This document shows, in pieces, positions 56,208 through 60,145 of a stretch of DNA of 60,145 bases. Location: positions 1-60,145 of the forward strand of contig JAFLUT010000004.1 of NCBI GenBank assembly GCA_022508665.1, in the 5' to 3' direction. Source of the DNA: Prevotellaceae bacterium. Lineage in GTDB: Bacteria; Bacteroidota; Bacteroidia; Bacteroidales; Bacteroidaceae. The notes beneath the pieces were generated by a model, which saw only the letters and a list, made by a program, of their open reading frames with translations, was not told where the DNA came from and made no database searches. Position 1 is the stretch's first letter, and each line of letters opens with the position of its first letter. Position numbers and translations under genes: made by a program.

Positions 56208-56280
56208 AAAGAAAGTGCTAAAAATGTTTATTTTTAACATTTAATAGCACTTGTTTTCAGCAAAATATGTATTATAGTTT

Positions 56281-56787
56281 TTATTTTTCAAATAGCAAAA
56301 GGTATTCCATCCAGCGGCGACGAAGGATATAGGGATGTCTTTTACCTTTGTAATGACAGAAATCCAGCAAATCATAAAGAATGTTGCGATTGCCTGTATC
56401 AAGTTTTGTTTGTAATCTGCTTTGGGGCTTATTTTTGTCGCCAAGCAAAGACACACAACCACAGTTGTAGCTTACACATCCCAATAACAAACTATCAGCA
56501 CCATATTTTCGAAATAGGGCACAGTTCTTACGTAAATCGCTACGCAAAATAGAATCTGCCTGATGCTCTGTTATTGGGTAACTTAGATTCTCGCCTGATT
56601 GTATTCGATGACCATAGCCTATATATGGGTAATCCTTTCGAGTATGCCATTGTTCGTAATACTTGATAAGCGTAACAGCACGTTCAAAAGGTGGCAATTT
56701 CATCAGGTTATGCAAATGCTGCTGTGAAGATGCGTTGACGGCTCCACAGAAGAATAGCACGACCGAAATCATCATCTGTCGTATCAT
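56281..56787 (-). CDS. GH24-type lysozyme with signal peptide
   Basis: After an N-terminal signal (MMISVVLFFCGAVNA), the mature part has IKYYEQWHTRK with the catalytic Glu, then YPYIGYGHRIQSGE, the T4-lysozyme-family (GH24) pattern, and YNCGCVSLLG. Lysozymes of this kind occur in conjugative elements and open the cell wall for the transfer apparatus. It overlaps the TraG gene by four bases and is in the same direction. Confidence 0.8.
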   Translation of the reverse strand: MIRQMMISVVLFFCGAVNASSQQHLHNLMKLPPFERAVTLIKYYEQWHTRKDYPYIGYGHRIQSGENLSYPITEHQADSILRSDLRKNCALFRKYGADSLLLGCVSYNCGCVSLLGDKNKPQSRLQTKLDTGNRNILYDLLDFCHYKGKRHPYILRRRWMEYLLLFEK

Positions 56788-58744
56788 TTTCCCTCTCTCT
56801 TTCCCAAAACGGTTTCAATCATGTTCTTGACATCCTGAGTGACAGAGACAAAATTTTTATACAGAATCTGTTCACGTTCCTCTGGCGATCCGAAATCATA
56901 GAAGATTGGAAGGGGACACTTGTCGTATTGGGCTTCCTCCTTCTTGATAGCCTCGATGTCAAGATTTGTCTTGCAGAAGAACTTGCTTGTCTTGAACTCT
57001 TCTGCCTCTTGTATGTTCATACTTCCACCTCGACCGATCTTGGTTTTCTGAAAGTCACGAGCCACCTGACCGCAGATCCAGCCTGTGGGCATGTCGGAAA
57101 TCTTACTTGGAGGTACAAGGCTGTCCATGTTCTCGTTGAGATTGATGGAGGTACGGTCTCTGTCAATGGTCACGCCTTTTTTCAGCTGTACTACCTTGCC
57201 GAAGATGTCATTGCTCAGCCATTCAAGGGTTTCCTTTGAACGGGCAGAGCCAGACACGACATTGCCGACAATAGTGATAATCTTCTGCATACCTACCTTG
57301 CCATAGTCGGCTTCCAACTGAGGCAGTTCCTGAAAGCCAAGGGCAACAGACACCTTGTTGCTTCGGGCTGTACCGATAAGACGGTCGATTTTGTGGAAAT
57401 AAAGCGTTGGCAGCTCATCCACGATGATGCTCACGGGGATGTTCTTACCCTGACCAGTATTGACACGAGTGACAAGACGGTTCAGGATTAGGGCGTTTAA
57501 CGCTCCGATGATACTCTCCATTTGGCAATGACATAGGAGTTGGCACAAAAGACCCTCAAACCGCCTGTCTGTCCATGCAGCTGGCTAGATAAGCGGATGC
57601 AGCCAGCTGCATTTGCATTTTCAACTAGCTGCATTTTGAAGACCTGTTCCGTTTTCCCCATATTTTCTGACAAAAATCTTGTGCTAACTACTATGTTATT
57701 GCCCTCCATTTTTGGGTCGTTGGCGATAAGCAGGTAAGATGGATTCTTCGGGTCTGAGACCTTCAAGTCAAAATCATCGCCATCCTTATGGAATATCCAG
57801 TATGATTCCTTGGTTGCCAATCGTGAGGTGAAGACACGGAGCGTACCTATCATACCCTCCAGCTGTTCCATGGCTTTGTTCTTCAAGGCGGTCTGGAAAG
57901 GACCGAGAAGAGGTGCAACCTCATTGTCGGTCTCCAGCACCTCGAAGATGGTCTGATAGCTTTCATTGAGGAACGAAAGGATATGCGACATGTCACTATA
58001 TTTGCCAAGCCAGTAGTATTCGCCTTTCTCTGCATCGAGGAGATTTCCATCCCAATCAAAGACACGCCCTGTAGGTTTCTCACGACGGGTTTGCTTATCC
58101 ATCACCTTTTCGGCTTTGAGCAGCTTGCTATTCTTGTCGTATGGCTCACGCTCGTAGTTGACGAAGAAGTAGATGCAGGCGGCAAGGAAGTTGACGGCTG
58201 AGGTTTGAAAGAACTGGTCGCTGCCACCGCCTCCCTCTTTCTTTCCCTTCTGTAAAGATTCAAGCAGGGTCTCTGCTGTCTCAGATGCAGCAGCCAAATT
58301 GGGGATGTACTTTCTCTGAATAGGATTGACTCTTCGAGAGTGGCTTACATCCACAAAGTTAATGACATTGAACTGAAAATCTTTCTTTGCACCATGCAAT
58401 ACACCTGTCTTTTTGTTCAGACAATAGGCGTAGTACAGTTTCTGCGCAAGGGTCGGCCACTTATAGTCATAGACAACCATGGCAAAACCTTTCTTTGAGT
58501 GCTGGCGGATGAACGGCTCTATGACAGAAAAGGTTTTACCAGAGCCAGGCGTTCCTACAACCCATGTTCCATGGAACGGATTCGTGATATTTATGTATCC
58601 CTTTCGGAATTTACCCTTCCAGTAATAGCGCATGGGGATGTTGACAGAGTACTTGTCGTTTATTACCTCCTCGCACTGCTCGAATCTGTAATAAAAAGTT
58701 AAAAATGTTAAATGTTTATCTTTTTGAACCATCATAGATTTCAC
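56784..58744 (-). pseudogene. traG: TraG/VirD4-type coupling ATPase, truncated and interrupted
   Basis: This is the DNA-coupling ATPase of a conjugative element. Walker A GTPGSGKT is near residue 70 and Walker B lies in IIVDELPTLYF of the downstream part. It lacks the N-terminal membrane domain of about 150-200 residues: just upstream of 58744 the sequence is non-coding and then changes into a BspA-like gene. Within the gene a 180-bp element (57524-57703) is inserted. Without it and one copy of the 8-base duplication, the frame reads IANDPKMESIIGALNALILN continuously, so the break is due to the insertion. Both lesions make it non-functional. It marks the remains of an integrative conjugative element. 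Confidence 0.88.
57524..57703. mobile_element. 180-bp MITE-like element inside traG
   Basis: The ends are 23-base inverted repeats, 20 of 23 matching (ggcaatgacataggagttgg then cac, at 57524-57546; complement at 57681-57703). They are flanked by the 8-base direct duplication ctccattt at 57516-57523 and 57704-57711. There is no transposase. A further internal palindrome, tgcagctggct with its complement, lies at about 57577-57610. Removal of the element and one duplicate restores the traG frame exactly, which proves the insertion. The termini are unrelated to those of the element at 36495-36855. Confidence 0.92.
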
Positions 58745-58785
58745 CTTATTACTTTTCTACCGTTTAATTATCAAGTTGTTGTAAT

Positions 58786-60145
58786 TTAGCAACTTACAAA
58801 TACCGAAATTGCTCCAGCCTTACATCTATTACTATTCCAGAGAGCGTAACGAGTATCGGAAACAATGCTTTCGATTATTGTACCAGCCTCATATCTGTTA
58901 CCTGTTTGGCAGAAAATGTGCCAGAAATGGGAAGTAATGTTTTCGCTGCTGTTCCCCAAAGCGAAGTCACTCTCTATGTGCCAGAGTCTGCACTGGAAGC
59001 CTATAAAGCCGCTGAGCTGTGGAAATACTTCGGACGCATTTTGCCGATTGGAGCAGACGACCCTAACACACCTGACACGCCAAAACTCCCTGTGGTAAAG
59101 ATGACATACGTTGACTACTACAGTCCCGACACGCCTGTTGGCGAGGTCGATGTGGCGCAGGCTGGCTACAACAAGATGGCAAACGGTGAGGTCGGCTTCG
59201 GCAACACCGCATGGAACTGCAACTGGATAACATACGTCTCCGTTGACGCTTCCGGCATCGACGGCGCCGCCATCAAGAGCGTCCGTCTCACCGCCGATGT
59301 CTACGGCTCGACAGACAGCAAGCGCAACACGACATGGGGCGTGGGCTACAACGCTTCCGGGTGGTCAGCCGACATGACATACAGCACCGCCGACAAGAGC
59401 ATCACACTGATTGGCACCGAGTTTACCACGGTAACCAAGGCTGCCGACATCTTTGAAACAGTGACCTTCGACATCACCCCCGCCTTTGCCAACGGCAGCA
59501 GAACGGCTACAATCCTCGTCTACGAGACAGCGGCGGCGGGCGGATACATCAAGAACGTGAAGGTGGAGGTCGAAACCGCCGACAGTGAACTCGACGCGGC
59601 AAAGGAACGCGCCATAGCGGCAGTGAGGGCTCTCCCCGCAGGTGAAGGGCTGTTCCGCTACTCGCAGGAAGACATCGACGCCGCAATAGCCGCCATCGAG
59701 GCAGCGCAGACGGTCGAGGAGGTTGAGGCGGTTGCAATGCCTTCAGTCAAATTGCCCGCCGAAGACCAGGCATATCTCCTATCCCTCGCCACATCTGAAG
59801 GCACATTCAGTCTCAACACGGATGAAGGCATAAAGATAGCAAAGGAAGGCACACCTGTCTTCCTCGTCGCACAGGACAATGGCACATACGCCATTGCCAC
59901 CCTAAATGGAGAATATGTGAACTACGCAGGAGGCAACGAGTGGACTCTCACCGCAACAGCAGATGCCTACGGCTGGACAATCGCAGCCCTCGCCGATGGC
60001 GGCTACACCATCACTGGCAAGAACGGCTTCCTCGGCACGAACACCTCTGACGGAAATGCCGCAGGTTCTACCTGCTACGGCGACAAGAAGAGCAGTAATG
60101 GCAACTACATCTGGAACATCGAGGAAACAGAGATACCTGCTCCAG
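58786..60145 (+). CDS. BspA-like surface protein, 5'-truncated and running off the window
   Basis: The frame is open from just after a TAA at 58783 to the window end. It begins in a leucine-rich repeat (NCSSLTSITIPESVTSIGNN, then AFDYCTSL) of the BspA/TpLRR type, followed by VPESALEAYKAAELWKYFGR, the usual end of that repeat array. Beta-rich surface modules then follow (LAKLEVEVE-like coil and FSLNTDEGIKIAKEG). No start codon or signal peptide is present: the gene's beginning is lost at the junction near 58800. Codons are G/C-ending, unlike the AT-rich island, so this is probably host-type DNA. The protein would be exported if complete. Confidence 0.75.

Noticed and set aside
57497..57548. 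One-base indel in traG
   Set aside because: The break is fully explained by the 180-bp insertion with an 8-bp target duplication; removing it restores the frame.
1..60145. tRNA, rRNA or tmRNA genes and CRISPR-associated genes
   Set aside because: I saw no cloverleaf with CCA-type end, no rRNA-like stretch and no Cas motif; a tRNAscan and Rfam search would be decisive.

Overview
The window looks like a chromosome segment of a Bacteroidota bacterium, most likely Prevotella/Segatella-like. The signs are Bacteroidota-type promoters (-7 element TAnnTTTG), many Cys-lipobox lipoproteins, an UpxY/NusG-type antiterminator, a TraG-type conjugation ATPase, and a BspA-like surface protein at the right edge. 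Almost every gene lies on the minus strand; only the first 141 bases and the last 1.35 kb read on the plus strand. This is a large accessory island, and its right end (about 58.75-58.80 kb) cuts both traG and the BspA-like gene.

Left edge (0-2.1 kb): the end of a small membrane protein, then an AbiE-type toxin-antitoxin pair (abiEi, abiEii) with a 16-bp inverted-repeat operator.

Block A (2.1-25.3 kb): a mostly intact, tightly packed set of signalling, stress and nucleotide genes. It holds membrane/WG-repeat proteins, a TerY-like VWA protein, a lipoprotein with a catalytically dead transpeptidase domain, two copies of a YbjN-like gene pair, an AAA+ ATPase, an RSH protein with an intact hydrolase and degraded synthetase, a PP2C phosphatase, a frameshifted archaemetzincin, a possible caspase-like protein, an ADP-ribosylglycohydrolase, a NADAR-like/deoxyribonucleotidase fusion plus a second NADAR-like protein, a peptidase/macro-like fusion, a second ppGpp-hydrolase-type HD protein, an NrtR-like Nudix protein with a paired operator, a guanylate-kinase fusion and a low-molecular-weight tyrosine phosphatase. 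NAD/ADP-ribose and guanosine-phosphate chemistry are the recurring themes.

Block B (24.3-56.2 kb): AT-rich and apparently one very long minus-strand transcription unit read from 56.2 kb towards 26 kb. Its head encodes an UpxY-like antiterminator, a sigma factor and an anti-sigma-like/C39-peptidase/RyR fusion. Then come a 59-residue hydrophobic peptide, a DUF4062-TPR protein, a TIR-membrane protein, a RyR-bearing channel-like protein, a RyR protein, DUF697-like membrane proteins, an Hsp70-like ATPase, a HerA-like ATPase, a MORN protein, a radical-SAM peptide cassette (radical SAM enzyme, precursor with a triplicated Cys motif, zinc peptidase), and five further TIR-domain loci with TPR, tubulin-like, WD40 and YD-type partners. 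This is the strongest candidate for an undescribed system: a regulated, multi-effector conflict island. Many Block B genes carry one-base frame breaks or single in-frame TGA codons, and a 361-bp non-autonomous transposable element with 9-bp target duplications sits between two TIR genes.

Block C (56.2-58.8 kb): a GH24-type lysozyme and a TraG-type coupling ATPase, interrupted by a second, 180-bp miniature element with 8-bp target duplications and truncated at its N-terminus. The last 1.35 kb, richer in G+C, is the 5'-truncated BspA-like gene running off the window.
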